From Pseudomonas sp. A-RE-19 (GTDB taxonomy: Bacteria; Pseudomonadota; Gammaproteobacteria; Pseudomonadales; Pseudomonadaceae), in NCBI RefSeq assembly GCF_019956555.1, contig NZ_JAHBDQ010000071.1, positions 124,001-188,000 on the forward strand: a stretch of 64,000 nucleotides of DNA, in the 5' to 3' direction. Under the pieces are notes generated by a model. It was not told the DNA's origin, ran no database searches, and saw only the letters and a program-made list of their open reading frames with translations. The position numbers and the translations under genes are program-made. This document shows positions 17,464-26,761 of the stretch, piece by piece (positions within the stretch are counted from its first letter, which is position 1; each line of letters begins with the position of its first letter).

Positions 17464-17919
17464 ATGCGCGTGTGGATCGATGCCGACGCCTGCCCTCGGG
17501 CAGCCAAGGATCTGGTGGTGAAATTCGCCCTCAAGCGCCAGTTCGAAGTGGTACTGGTGGCCGGTCAGCCGCAGATCAAACCGGGCCTTGCCCTGGTGAA
17601 GCTGATCGTGGTGCCCAGCGGCCCGGATGCCGCCGATGATTACCTGGTGGAGCACGCGGTGCCGGGTGAGCTGGTGATTTGCAGCGATGTGCCGCTGGCG
17701 GATCGGCTGGTGAAGAAAGGCGTTGCGGCGCTGGACCCGCGCGGCAAGGAGTTCGACGCGCAGAACATGGGTGATCGGCTGGCGGTGCGTAACCTGTTCA
17801 CCGATCTGCGTGAACAGGGCCAGATGAGCGGCGGGCCGGCACCGTTTGGCGAGCGCGAGAAGCAGGCGTTCGCCAATGCGCTGGACCGGATACTCACGCG
17901 ATTGTCGCGCAAAGCCTAA
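17464..17919 (+). CDS. yaiI: YaiI/YqxD family protein (UPF0178)
   Basis: A 151-residue soluble protein with the UPF0178 opening MRVWIDADACP, the central DYLVEHAVPGELVICSDVPLA stretch and the conserved RxLxxxL end. The family has a PIN-like fold with conserved acidic residues, which suggests a nuclease, but no reaction is established. The ATG at 17464 is chosen because GAGGAAA precedes it and the family begins here; an upstream in-frame start lies inside the REP hairpin. Confidence 0.88.
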   Translation: MRVWIDADACPRAAKDLVVKFALKRQFEVVLVAGQPQIKPGLALVKLIVVPSGPDAADDYLVEHAVPGELVICSDVPLADRLVKKGVAALDPRGKEFDAQNMGDRLAVRNLFTDLREQGQMSGGPAPFGEREKQAFANALDRILTRLSRKA

Positions 17920-17935
17920 GCCATGAATTGAATCC

Positions 17936-18024
17936 TGTGGGAGCGGGCTTGCTCGCGAAAGCGGTGTGTCAGCCACCATCAATGTTGAATGTCAGTCAGT
18001 CTTCGCGAGCAAGCCCGCTCCCAC
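17936..18024. repeat. REP pair between yaiI and elbB
   Basis: Inverted copies of TGTGGGAGCGGGCTTGCTCG flank about 40 bases in the gap between the two convergent genes. Confidence 0.85.
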
Positions 18025-18035
18025 ATTGAACAGTG

Positions 18036-18704
18036 TTACTCGTCGTTTTCGTGGGTCAGTTCCAGTACGCGGTCGACCAGTTTGTTGATGCCGGAAGCGG
18101 CCTCGCTGATCGATTGCGCCAGCATGTACGCTGGAGTGCTCACCAGCTTGCGCGCCTTGTCTTCGATGATGTCCGTCACCGCGCACTCGGCATGGGTGGC
18201 GCCCATCTTGTTCATTGCGGCGGCAGTATCGGCATCGTTGCCAATGGTGCAGGTCACGCCCGGGCCGTAGATTTTTGCCGCCAGGGCCGGCGAGATGCAG
18301 ATCAGCCCCACCGGTTTACCGGCCTCGGCGAACGCTTCGGTCAATGCCAGGACGTCAGGTTGAATGCTGCAACCGGCGCCTTCGACGGCAAAGTTGGACA
18401 GGTTCTTGGCTGATCCGAATCCGCCAGGAACAATCAGCGCATCGAAGTCTTCGACGCTGGCTTCACGGATATCCTTGACGTTGCCCCGGGCGATGCGCGC
18501 CGATTCCACCAGTACATTGCGCGACTCGGGCATTTCCTGGCCGGTGAGGTGGTTGATCACATGCAATTGCGCGATATCAGGTGCGAAACACTGCACCTGG
18601 GCACCGCGCTGGTCCAGCCGCAGCAGGGTGATGACACTTTCGTGGATCTCGGCGCCGTCGTACACGCCACAGCCGGAAAGGATCACTGCAATTTTTTTGC
18701 TCAT
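18036..18704 (-). CDS. elbB: ElbB, DJ-1/PfpI-superfamily glyoxalase-like protein
   Basis: The 222-residue product matches ElbB (isoprenoid biosynthesis protein with amidotransferase-like domain). It begins KKIAVILSGCGVYDGAEIHES, has the nucleophile-elbow segment KPVGLICISPALAAKIYG and the acidic start DALIVPGGFGSAKNL. E. coli ElbB has weak glyoxalase activity and was linked to isoprenoid levels. RBS CTGGAGAA precedes the ATG. It is a single gene, convergent with yaiI. Confidence 0.9.
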   Translation of the reverse strand: MSKKIAVILSGCGVYDGAEIHESVITLLRLDQRGAQVQCFAPDIAQLHVINHLTGQEMPESRNVLVESARIARGNVKDIREASVEDFDALIVPGGFGSAKNLSNFAVEGAGCSIQPDVLALTEAFAEAGKPVGLICISPALAAKIYGPGVTCTIGNDADTAAAMNKMGATHAECAVTDIIEDKARKLVSTPAYMLAQSISEAASGINKLVDRVLELTHENDE

Positions 18705-18818
18705 GGGCTTTTCTCCAGATTCATGGCGTTAAATGTCCACTAATTTGTCACTCGTTGCCATAGGGTTAATTCGCGGCTACACCTAATCTCTGCTGAACGA
18801 TTCTGATCAGGTCGCGTC

Positions 18819-20054
18819 ATGAACTTCATTCTGTATGCGGTGCCGTTTTTCTTTGTGCTGATTGTGGTCGAGTTGCTGGCCGACCGTTGGCGCGGGGTGA
18901 GCAATTACCGCGTGGCAGATGCGATCAACAGCCTCAGCACCGGCGTGCTGTCGACCACCACGGGTCTGTTGACCAAAGGCGTCGGCCTGGTCACTTATGC
19001 CTTCGCCCTGAAGCATCTGGCCGTGATCGAGCTGTCGGCCGACAGCGTCTGGGTCTGGGTGTTTGCTTTCGTCTTCTACGACTTCTGTTATTACTGGCTG
19101 CACCGCCTGGGCCACGAGCGCAACATCCTCTGGGCCGCCCATTCGGTGCATCACCAGAGTGAGGATTACAACCTCTCCACGGCCTTGCGCCAGACCAGTA
19201 CCGGGTTTCTGTTGAGCTGGATTTTCTACCTGCCCATGGCCGTGCTCGGCGTGCCGCTGCTGGTGTTCGTCAGCGTTGCGGCACTGAACCTGCTGTACCA
19301 ATTCTGGGTGCACACCCGGCACATTCCCAAGCTCGGCTGGTTCGAATGGTTCTTCGTCACGCCGTCCAATCATCGGGCTCACCATGCACAGAACGCTCTC
19401 TACATGGATCGCAACTACGGCGGGGTGTTCATTATCTGGGACCGTCTGTTCGGCTCGTTCCAGGAAGAGGACGACAACGAACCGGTGATTTTCGGTGTGA
19501 CCACGCCACTGGCGAGCTGGAATCCGTTGTGGGCGAACGCGCAGTTCTATGCGCAGCTGTGGGATGACGCCCGGCGCGCCGAAAGCGGGTGGGACAAGCT
19601 GCGGATCTGGTTCATGCGTACCGGTTGGCGGCCGGCGGACGTAGCAGCCAAATACCCGATGAACAAGCCGGACCTGAGCCAGTTCCGCAAATTCGAGGTG
19701 GCGTTGGACGGGCGCCAGCAGTGGTATGTGGCGCTGCAGTTCTGCGTTTACATCGCCTTGGGCAGTTACTTGATGAACCTTGAACAGAGCCTGCCGACGT
19801 CCGCCCTGGTGTTGGGCTGGGGTGCCGTGGCATGGGGGCTGTTTGTGTTGGGTGTGGCCCTGGAGAATCGCCCGCAGGCATTGAAGCTGGAGCTGTTGCG
19901 GCTGGCGTCGAACCTGCCGCTGGTGTGGCTGGCGCCGATGGCCGGGCTATGGCCTGGCAGCGCGGTGGGCTGGGTGGGGCTGCTCAGTTACAGCCTGCTC
20001 AGCGGCATCGGTCTCTACTGTTGTAGAGACCGCTTCACTCGATTGGTGTCGTAG
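18819..20054 (+). CDS. Sterol desaturase/fatty-acid hydroxylase family membrane protein
   Basis: A 411-residue integral membrane di-iron enzyme. The histidine boxes are visible as HRLGHE, HSVHHQSE, HTRHIP and NHRAHHAQN, between membrane helices in the first 260 residues. The last 120 residues add about four more membrane segments without histidines. The family hydroxylates or desaturates lipid-like substrates; the substrate here is unknown. The gene overlaps the end of the opposed DedA gene by 20 bases. Confidence 0.88.
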   Translation: MNFILYAVPFFFVLIVVELLADRWRGVSNYRVADAINSLSTGVLSTTTGLLTKGVGLVTYAFALKHLAVIELSADSVWVWVFAFVFYDFCYYWLHRLGHERNILWAAHSVHHQSEDYNLSTALRQTSTGFLLSWIFYLPMAVLGVPLLVFVSVAALNLLYQFWVHTRHIPKLGWFEWFFVTPSNHRAHHAQNALYMDRNYGGVFIIWDRLFGSFQEEDDNEPVIFGVTTPLASWNPLWANAQFYAQLWDDARRAESGWDKLRIWFMRTGWRPADVAAKYPMNKPDLSQFRKFEVALDGRQQWYVALQFCVYIALGSYLMNLEQSLPTSALVLGWGAVAWGLFVLGVALENRPQALKLELLRLASNLPLVWLAPMAGLWPGSAVGWVGLLSYSLLSGIGLYCCRDRFTRLVS

Positions 20055-20667
20055 GTTCGCTGGACTTGGCCTGTTCGGCTTTCAACGCTTGCTCGTCGGC
20101 GTAGATCTTCTTTGCCAGACGGGCATTCTTGAAGCGCCGCCGCAGCCACAGGCAAAAACCCAGTACCAGCAGGGCGCCCAACACCCATAGCTCGTACTTC
20201 TTGACACTGCCCAGCATGCCTTCGAGCACCGCGCCGAAGTGATAGGCGGCGGAAGCCAGCGCGGCGGCCCAGATGGCTGCGCCAATTCCGTTGAGCAGCA
20301 AATAACGTCCCGGTGGATAGCCCGACAGACCGATCGCCACCGGCATCACGGTGCGCAGTCCATAGACAAAGCGAAAGCTCAGCACCCAAATGTCCGGGTG
20401 TTTGCGAATATGTTCCAGCGCCCGATCGCCCATCAGTTGCCAGCGCGGCTTGCGCGCCAGCAATTTGCGCCCGTGCTTGCGCCCCAGGAAATACCACAGC
20501 TGATCGCCGGCATAACTGCCGAGGAACGCCACGAGCATTACCACTTTGAGGTCCATGTATCCGCGGAACGCAAGGAAGCCTGCGAGCACCAGAATGGTTT
20601 CGCCTTCGAAGAACGTGCCGAGAAAGAGGGCGAAGTAGCCGAATTCCTGAAGAAATTGTTGGAGCAT
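20035..20667 (-). CDS. DedA-family membrane protein
   Basis: A 210-residue inner-membrane protein with the DedA/SNARE-associated domain: FFEGETILVLAGFLAF near the start, GSYAGDQLWYFLGRKHG, and RFVYGLRTVMPVAIGLSG in the middle. DedA proteins act as lipid (undecaprenyl-phosphate or phospholipid) flippases and support membrane potential. The C terminus is basic and cytoplasmic. The ATG at 20667 has no strong ribosome site. Its last 20 bases overlap the sterol-desaturase gene tail to tail. Confidence 0.88.
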   Translation of the reverse strand: MLQQFLQEFGYFALFLGTFFEGETILVLAGFLAFRGYMDLKVVMLVAFLGSYAGDQLWYFLGRKHGRKLLARKPRWQLMGDRALEHIRKHPDIWVLSFRFVYGLRTVMPVAIGLSGYPPGRYLLLNGIGAAIWAAALASAAYHFGAVLEGMLGSVKKYELWVLGALLVLGFCLWLRRRFKNARLAKKIYADEQALKAEQAKSSEPTTPIE

Positions 20668-20802
20668 TGTCTGGGTGCTGGCGAAATGAACGCGCAGCCT
20701 AACGCTTCGTGCACATTCATGAAAGTGTCCAAATGTGTCTCGACGTGAACATTTCCTACAAGGACAATGGAATGCGGCTACCTGTCACAGGGCTAAGCAC
20801 AA

Positions 20803-20836
20803 CTGTCATTCGTTCGTCATAATGGCCGCTTATAAC
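20803..20836 (+). promoter_or_regulatory. PhoB box and -10 element of hemB-ppk
   Basis: CTGTCAT (20803-20809), four bases, TCGTCAT (20814-20820), then ten bases to TATAAC (20831-20836). This is the standard 7-4-7 PhoB box and its spacing to the -10, in the place of the -35 element. The start codon of hemB is 40 bases further on. Confidence 0.72.
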
Positions 20837-20875
20837 TGTCACGCTCGCCCGCCAGCGCGGGCTCAGGAGTCTGCC

Positions 20876-21889
20876 GTGAGCTTTACCCCCGCCAACCGTT
20901 TGTTTCCTGCAACCCGCCTGCGTCGCAACCGTCGTGATGATTTCTCGCGTCGACTGGTCCGTGAAAACGTGTTGACCGTTGACGACCTGATCCTGCCGGT
21001 GTTCGTGCTGGACGGTGAAAACCGTCGCGAAGCGGTGGCCTCGATGCCGGGTGTCGAACGCCTGACCATCGATTTGTTGCTTGAAGAAGCGGCCAAGTGG
21101 GTCGAGCTGGGGATTCCTGCGTTGGCACTGTTCCCGGTGACACCACCAGAGCTCAAATCCCTGGACGCCGCTGAAGCCTGGAACCCCGACGGCATCGCTC
21201 AGCGCGCTACCCGGGCTCTGCGTGATCGATTCCCGGAGTTGGGTGTGATCACCGACGTCGCTCTGGACCCGTTCACCACCCACGGTCAGGACGGCATCCT
21301 CGACGAAGAAGGCTATGTGCAGAACGACATTACCGTCGACGCACTGGTTAAACAGGCTTTGTCCCACGCTGAAGCCGGCGCTCAGGTGGTGGCTCCGTCG
21401 GACATGATGGACGGTCGCATTCAGGCCATTCGCGAGGCACTGGAGCTGGCCGATCACGTCAATGTGCGGATCATGGCTTACTCGGCCAAATACGCCAGCG
21501 CCTATTACGGCCCGTTCCGCGATGCGGTGGGCTCGGCGCTGAACCTGGGCAAGGCCAACAAGGCTTCCTATCAGATGGACCCGGCCAACAGCAATGAAGC
21601 CTTGCACGAAGTGGCAGCGGACTTGTCAGAAGGCGCGGACATGGTCATGGTCAAGCCAGGCATGCCGTATCTGGATATCCTTTACCGGGTCAAGGAAGAA
21701 TTCAAAGTGCCGACCTTTGTCTATCAGGTCAGTGGCGAATACGCCATGCACATGGCAGCGATCCAGAATGGCTGGTTGAGCGAAGGGGTTATCCTCGAAT
21801 CCCTGACCGCTTTTAAACGTGCAGGCGCTGATGGCATCCTGACTTACTTTGCCGTCCGCGCTGCTCAATTGTTACGAGAGCAAAAATAG
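20876..21889 (+). CDS. hemB: Delta-aminolevulinic acid dehydratase (porphobilinogen synthase)
   Basis: HemB joins two 5-aminolevulinates to porphobilinogen in haem synthesis. The 337-residue length fits the family, with the two Schiff-base lysine regions AYSAKYASAYYG and MVKPGMPYLDI. The metal site reads FTTHGQDGIL with Asp in place of the zinc-binding cysteines, as in the magnesium-dependent P. aeruginosa enzyme. The GTG at 20876 is chosen: CAGGAG lies seven bases before it, and the 47 codons upstream in frame run through the promoter. ppk follows after 18 bases. Confidence 0.94.
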   Translation: MSFTPANRLFPATRLRRNRRDDFSRRLVRENVLTVDDLILPVFVLDGENRREAVASMPGVERLTIDLLLEEAAKWVELGIPALALFPVTPPELKSLDAAEAWNPDGIAQRATRALRDRFPELGVITDVALDPFTTHGQDGILDEEGYVQNDITVDALVKQALSHAEAGAQVVAPSDMMDGRIQAIREALELADHVNVRIMAYSAKYASAYYGPFRDAVGSALNLGKANKASYQMDPANSNEALHEVAADLSEGADMVMVKPGMPYLDILYRVKEEFKVPTFVYQVSGEYAMHMAAIQNGWLSEGVILESLTAFKRAGADGILTYFAVRAAQLLREQK

Positions 21890-21907
21890 CCCTCCCAGGA
21901 ACATTCG

Positions 21908-24130
21908 ATGAATACCGAAGGACTCACTGAAGTTGCCGTAAAAGATGCTCAACCCGTGGTGGAGCAAATTGCTGAAACCCCGCCGGAGCTGGAGCCTGCT
22001 CCAGCGGCGGTGGTAGCCGAGCCCGCCGTGTCGGCGCCAGCGATTGCCATTCCCGGCCTGGATGACAGCAGCCTGTACATCCATCGCGAGCTCTCGCAAC
22101 TGCAGTTCAATATCCGCGTGCTGGAACAGGCGCTGGATGAGTCTTACCCGTTGCTGGAGCGGCTGAAGTTTCTGCTGATCTTTTCCAGCAACCTGGACGA
22201 GTTCTTCGAGATTCGGGTAGCCGGCCTGAAGAAGCAGATCACCTTCGCCCGTGAACAGGCCGGCGCCGATGGCCTGCAGCCGCACCAGGCGCTGGCCCGC
22301 ATCAGCGAGTTGGTGCACGGCCACGTCGATCGCCAATACGCGATCCTCAATGACATTCTGTTGCCGGAACTGGAAAAACATCAGGTCCGCTTCATCCGCC
22401 GCCGCTACTGGACCACCAAGCTCAAGACCTGGGTTCGTCGTTATTTCCGCGACGAGATCGCGCCGATCATCACCCCGATCGGCCTTGACCCGACGCACCC
22501 GTTCCCCTTGCTGGTGAACAAGAGCCTGAACTTCATTGTCGAGCTCGAAGGCGTCGACGCCTTCGGTCGCGACTCCGGTCTGGCGATCATCCCGGCACCG
22601 CGTCTGTTGCCGCGAATCATCAAGGTGCCGGAAGAAGTCGGTGGCCCGGGCGACAATTACGTGTTCCTGTCGTCGATGATCCACGCCCACGCCGATGACC
22701 TGTTCCAGGGCATGAAGGTCAAGGGCTGCTACCAGTTCCGCCTGACCCGAAACGCCGACCTCGCGGTCGATACCGAAGACGTGGAAGACCTGGCGCGCGC
22801 CCTGCGCGGCGAGTTGTTCTCCCGTCGCTACGGTGACGCGGTGCGGCTGGAAGTGGCCGACACCTGCCCGAAACACCTGTCCGATTACCTGCTCAAGCAG
22901 TTCAACCTGCACGAGACCGAGCTGTATCAGGTCAACGGCCCGGTCAACCTGACCCGGCTGTTCAGCATCACCGGTCTGGACAGCCATCCGGAGCTGCAAT
23001 ACACCCCTTTCACCCCGCAGATCCCGAAACTGCTGCAAAACAGCGAGAACATTTTCAGCGTGATCAGCAAGCAGGACATCCTGCTGCTGCACCCGTTCGA
23101 GTCGTTCACCCCGGTGGTCGACTTGCTGCGCCAGGCGGCCAAGGATCCGCACGTGTTGGCGGTCCGTCAGACGTTGTATCGCAGTGGCGCCAACTCCGAG
23201 ATCGTCGATGCGCTGGTGGACGCTGCGCGCAACGGCAAGGAAGTGACGGCGGTGATCGAATTGCGCGCGCGGTTCGACGAGGAATCCAACCTGCAACTGG
23301 CCAGCCGTCTGCAAGCGGCCGGTGCGGTGGTGATTTACGGCGTGGTCGGTTTCAAGACCCACGCCAAAATGATGCTGATTCTGCGCCGCGAGGCTGGCGA
23401 GATTGTCCGTTACGCTCACTTGGGTACCGGCAACTATCACGCGGCCAACGCCCGTCTGTACACCGACTACAGCCTGCTGACTTCCGACGACGCCTTGTGC
23501 GAAGACGTCGGCAAACTGTTCAGCCAGTTGATCGGCATGGGTAAAACCCTGCGCATGAAGAAACTGCTGCACGCGCCGTTCACCTTGAAAAAGGGCATGC
23601 TCGACATGATTGCCCGGGAGACGCAATTCGCCCTCGATGGCAAGCCGGCGCACATCATCGCCAAGTTCAACTCGCTGACCGATCCGAAGGTCATCCGCGC
23701 GTTGTACAAGGCCAGTCAGTCCGGGGTGCGTATCGATCTGGTGGTGCGCGGCATGTGCTGCCTGCGACCGGGCATCGCCGGGGTCTCGCACAACATCCAT
23801 GTGCGCTCGATCATCGGCCGCTTCCTGGAACACACCCGGGTCTTCTACTTCCTCAACGGCGGCGAAGAGCAGATGTTCCTGTCCAGCGCCGACTGGATGG
23901 AGCGCAACCTCGACAAGCGCGTCGAGACTTGCTTCCCGGTCGAAGGCAAGAAGCTGATTTTGCGGGTCAAGAAAGAGCTGGAGCTTTATCTCACCGATAA
24001 CACTCACAGCTGGAGCCTGCAGTCGGACGGTCGCTACGTGCGCAATACGCCGACCGGCAACCAGAACCCGCGCAGTGCCCAGGCAACGTTGCTTGAGCGT
24101 TTGGGCAGTCCGATTCTTGCCGTACGTTAA
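21908..24130 (+). CDS. ppk: Polyphosphate kinase 1
   Basis: PPK1 makes polyphosphate from ATP. The 740-residue protein has a Glu/Pro/Ala-rich N-terminal extension (about 1-45), the helical domain starting YIHRELSQLQFNIRVLEQA, and the two phospholipase-D-like domains. KTHAKMMLI and HLGTGNYHAANARLYTDY contain the catalytic histidine region. RBS AGGA precedes the ATG. It lies 18 bases after hemB with no terminator between, so it shares the PhoB-type promoter. A terminator follows it. Confidence 0.95.
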   Translation: MNTEGLTEVAVKDAQPVVEQIAETPPELEPAPAAVVAEPAVSAPAIAIPGLDDSSLYIHRELSQLQFNIRVLEQALDESYPLLERLKFLLIFSSNLDEFFEIRVAGLKKQITFAREQAGADGLQPHQALARISELVHGHVDRQYAILNDILLPELEKHQVRFIRRRYWTTKLKTWVRRYFRDEIAPIITPIGLDPTHPFPLLVNKSLNFIVELEGVDAFGRDSGLAIIPAPRLLPRIIKVPEEVGGPGDNYVFLSSMIHAHADDLFQGMKVKGCYQFRLTRNADLAVDTEDVEDLARALRGELFSRRYGDAVRLEVADTCPKHLSDYLLKQFNLHETELYQVNGPVNLTRLFSITGLDSHPELQYTPFTPQIPKLLQNSENIFSVISKQDILLLHPFESFTPVVDLLRQAAKDPHVLAVRQTLYRSGANSEIVDALVDAARNGKEVTAVIELRARFDEESNLQLASRLQAAGAVVIYGVVGFKTHAKMMLILRREAGEIVRYAHLGTGNYHAANARLYTDYSLLTSDDALCEDVGKLFSQLIGMGKTLRMKKLLHAPFTLKKGMLDMIARETQFALDGKPAHIIAKFNSLTDPKVIRALYKASQSGVRIDLVVRGMCCLRPGIAGVSHNIHVRSIIGRFLEHTRVFYFLNGGEEQMFLSSADWMERNLDKRVETCFPVEGKKLILRVKKELELYLTDNTHSWSLQSDGRYVRNTPTGNQNPRSAQATLLERLGSPILAVR

Positions 24131-24144
24131 CCTCGGCGTAGCGT

Positions 24145-24178
24145 AAAAAAATGGCGATCCCTGCGGATCGCCATTTTT
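24145..24178 (+). terminator. Intrinsic terminator of hemB-ppk
   Basis: A-run, ATGGCGATCC stem, four-base loop, GGATCGCCAT and T-run, 14 bases after the ppk stop. Confidence 0.9.
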
Positions 24179-24212
24179 GTTTTCACCGGACGTTTATGCC
24201 GAACCTGTTCTG

Positions 24213-24297
24213 TGTAGGAGCTGCCGAAGGCTGCGATCTTTTGATCTTGATCTCTGAAAAGCAAGATCAAAAGATCGCAGCCAGCGGCAGCTCCTAC
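24213..24297. repeat. REP pair (GTAGGAGCTGCCGAAGGC class)
   Basis: Inverted copies of GTAGGAGCTGCCG-AAGGCTGCGATCTTTTGATC lie between ppk and the opposing ppx gene. Confidence 0.85.
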
Positions 24298-24319
24298 GGG
24301 ATTGTCGGCAGCTTTCTGA

Positions 24320-25822
24320 TTAGCGGACGTTCAGCACGAAGCTGACGCGGGTCAGCCACTCCGCTTCCAGGGCGAAGTCGGCCTGGGTCAGCTGGTTGTC
24401 ATCCAGCCAGTGTTCCGGGAACAACACATCCAGGCTGTCGCCGTTGGCGTGCAGCACGACCTGGGGCATTTCCTGGGTGCCGCGGATGTGATGGAACAGA
24501 ATCGCAAAGCGCAGTAGCACGCACAGGCGAATCAGCTTGATGCCGTCGTCGCCGAATTCGGCGAACTTGTCCTTGGGAATGTTGCGTCGGTGGCCACGCA
24601 CCAGTAGCGCGAGCATTTGCTGGTCTTCGCGAGAGAATCCGGCCAGGTCCGAGTGCTCGATCAGGTAGGCACCGTGCTTGTGGTACTGATAGTGGGCGAT
24701 GTCCAGGCCCACCTCATGGACCTTGGCCGCCCAGCCCAGCAATTCGCGCCAGACGCCATCGTTCAGGTCCCAGTCTTCAGCCACTTGATCGAAGGCGTGC
24801 AGTGCCTTGCGTTCGACTCGTACGGCTTGTTCCTGATCGACGTGGTAACGCTCCATCAGCGAGCTGAGTGTGCGCTCACGGACGTCTTCGTGATGATGAC
24901 GGCCCAGCAGGTCATAGAGCACGCCTTCGCGCAGGGCACCTTCACAGTGGTCCATGCGTTGCAGTTCGAGGGCATCGAAGATCGCTTCGAGAATCGCCAG
25001 ACCGGCGGGGAAGATTGCCCGGCGATCGGGCTTGATGCCTTCGAAGTCGATTTTCTCGATATCGCCGAGTTTGATCAGCTTGCGCTTGAGCCAGGCCAGG
25101 CCTTCGGCGTTCACTTCGCCAGTGCCATGCCCGCCGGCCTTCAGCGCCAGGCCAATGGCGCGAATGGTGCCCGAGGAGCCGATGGCTTCATCCCAGGTCA
25201 GGCGGTGCAGGGCGTGTTCGATGCTCATGATCTCCAGCCGCGCCGCGGTGTACGCCTGGGCGTAGCGGGCCGGGGTGATCTTGCCATCCTTGAAATAGCG
25301 CTGGGTGAAGCTGACGCAGCCCATTTGCAGGCTTTCGCGCAGCAGCGGCTCGAAGCGCTGGCCGATGATGAATTCGGTACTGCCGCCGCCGATGTCGGCC
25401 ACCAGGCGCTTGCCCGGCGTATCGGCGAGGGTGTGAGAGACGCCGAGGTAAATCAGACGCGCTTCTTCACGGCCGGAGATGACTTCTATCGGGTGACCGA
25501 GGATTTCTTCGGCTCGATGGATGAATTCGCCGCGGTTACGGGCTTCGCGCAGGGCGTTGGTGCCGACGATCCGCACGGTGCCGGGCGGCATACCGCTGAT
25601 CAGTTGGGCGAAACGCTTCAGGCAATCGAGCCCGCGCTGCATGGATTCTTCGCTGAGTTGACGCTCTTCGTCGATGCCGGCGGCCAGCTGAACCTTCTCC
25701 CCGAGACGCTCGAGAATACGGATTTCGCCGTTTTGGGCCTTGGCCACGACCATGTGAAAGCTGTTGGAGCCCAGGTCGATTGCGGCGATCAGGGACAGAT
25801 TCTTGGCTTGGGGTAGCGGCAT
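24320..25822 (-). CDS. ppx: Exopolyphosphatase
   Basis: Ppx removes terminal phosphates from polyphosphate and related GppA enzymes hydrolyse pppGpp. The 500-residue protein has the actin-like ATPase fold motifs AAIDLGSNSFHMVVA (start) and VADIGGGSTEFIIG, then the HD-like C-terminal domain (KVHEVGLDIAHYQYHKHGAYLIEHSD). The ATG at 25822 is chosen because the family begins just before this point; the 28 codons upstream in frame are not conserved-looking. It is convergent with hemB-ppk and not behind the PhoB box. Confidence 0.94.
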   Translation of the reverse strand: MPLPQAKNLSLIAAIDLGSNSFHMVVAKAQNGEIRILERLGEKVQLAAGIDEERQLSEESMQRGLDCLKRFAQLISGMPPGTVRIVGTNALREARNRGEFIHRAEEILGHPIEVISGREEARLIYLGVSHTLADTPGKRLVADIGGGSTEFIIGQRFEPLLRESLQMGCVSFTQRYFKDGKITPARYAQAYTAARLEIMSIEHALHRLTWDEAIGSSGTIRAIGLALKAGGHGTGEVNAEGLAWLKRKLIKLGDIEKIDFEGIKPDRRAIFPAGLAILEAIFDALELQRMDHCEGALREGVLYDLLGRHHHEDVRERTLSSLMERYHVDQEQAVRVERKALHAFDQVAEDWDLNDGVWRELLGWAAKVHEVGLDIAHYQYHKHGAYLIEHSDLAGFSREDQQMLALLVRGHRRNIPKDKFAEFGDDGIKLIRLCVLLRFAILFHHIRGTQEMPQVVLHANGDSLDVLFPEHWLDDNQLTQADFALEAEWLTRVSFVLNVR

Positions 25823-25905
25823 GGTCAGGGGTCTCGGTCGATAACCCCGACATCGTGCCACGATCAAACGCTCGCGCCAACGCGCAGGTGACCGCTTTGC
25901 GGTCA

Positions 25906-25996
25906 ATCGCGAGCAGGCTCGCTCCCACAGGATCCCATGTTGCCTTCAATCTTGCGGCTGACACAGAGCCAACGTGGGAGCGAGCCTGCTCGCGAT
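25906..25996. repeat. REP pair between ppx and the ABC importer operon
   Basis: ATCGCGAGCAGGCTCGCTCC and its complement are separated by about 45 bases. Confidence 0.85.
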
Positions 25997-26023
25997 GACG
26001 GTCTCAAAGACGCTGCGTATCCC

Positions 26024-26761
26024 TCAGCCCGCCGCCTCGACGGTCCCAATGAAATTCGCCAGCTCCGCCGTCTGCGGATTGGCAAACAGAATCTTCGGAT
26101 CTCCCACCTCGTGCACCTTGCCATGGTGCATGAATACCAACTTGTCCCCAACCTCCCGGGCAAAACGCATTTCATGGGTGACCATGATCAGCGTCATGCC
26201 TTCCTTGGCCAGTTGCCGGACCACGCTGAGCACTTCGTTGACCAGTTCCGGGTCCAGGGCCGAGGTGATTTCGTCGCACAGCAGCACTTTGGGTGACATC
26301 GCCAGCGCCCGGGCGATCGCCACCCGCTGTTGCTGCCCGCCGGAGAGCCGATCCGGGAAAGCATCGAACTTTTCCCCCAGCCCGACCCGTTCCAGCATCT
26401 GCCGCGCCAGTTCGGCGGCTTTGGCTTTCGGCACTTTCTGCACCACTTGCGGCGCGAGCATGACGTTCTCGCCCACGGTCAGGTGCGGGAACAGGTTGAA
26501 TTGCTGGAACACCATCCCGACTTTCTGCCGCAGGCTGCGCAGGTCGGCGCGGGCGGCGTCGAGGTATTCGCCGTCGACTTCGATCACGCCGTCGTTGATC
26601 GATTCCAGGCCATTGAGGGTGCGCAGCAAGGTGGATTTGCCCGAGCCGCTGCGGCCGATGATCGCCACCACCTGGCCTTCGTCGACACTCAGGTCGATGC
26701 CTTTGAGCACATGGTGGTCGCCGTAATATTTATGCAGGGCGGAAATTCTAAGCAGAGGCAT
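26024..26761 (-). CDS. Polar amino-acid ABC importer, ATPase subunit
   Basis: A 245-residue ATPase of the GlnQ/HisP type, with Walker A GRSGSGKST (36-44), signature LSGGQQQR, Walker B VLLCDEITSALDP and switch histidine in MVTHEM. The ATG at 26761 has GGAAAGGAG upstream; it overlaps the end of the preceding permease by 14 bases. It is the last gene of a binding protein-permease-permease-ATPase operon. Confidence 0.92.
   Translation of the reverse strand: MPLLRISALHKYYGDHHVLKGIDLSVDEGQVVAIIGRSGSGKSTLLRTLNGLESINDGVIEVDGEYLDAARADLRSLRQKVGMVFQQFNLFPHLTVGENVMLAPQVVQKVPKAKAAELARQMLERVGLGEKFDAFPDRLSGGQQQRVAIARALAMSPKVLLCDEITSALDPELVNEVLSVVRQLAKEGMTLIMVTHEMRFAREVGDKLVFMHHGKVHEVGDPKILFANPQTAELANFIGTVEAAG

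Noticed and set aside
21872..24007. 711-codon ORF on the minus strand
   Set aside because: It mirrors ppk. GC-rich codons give long antisense ORFs, and the ppk frame has all family motifs.
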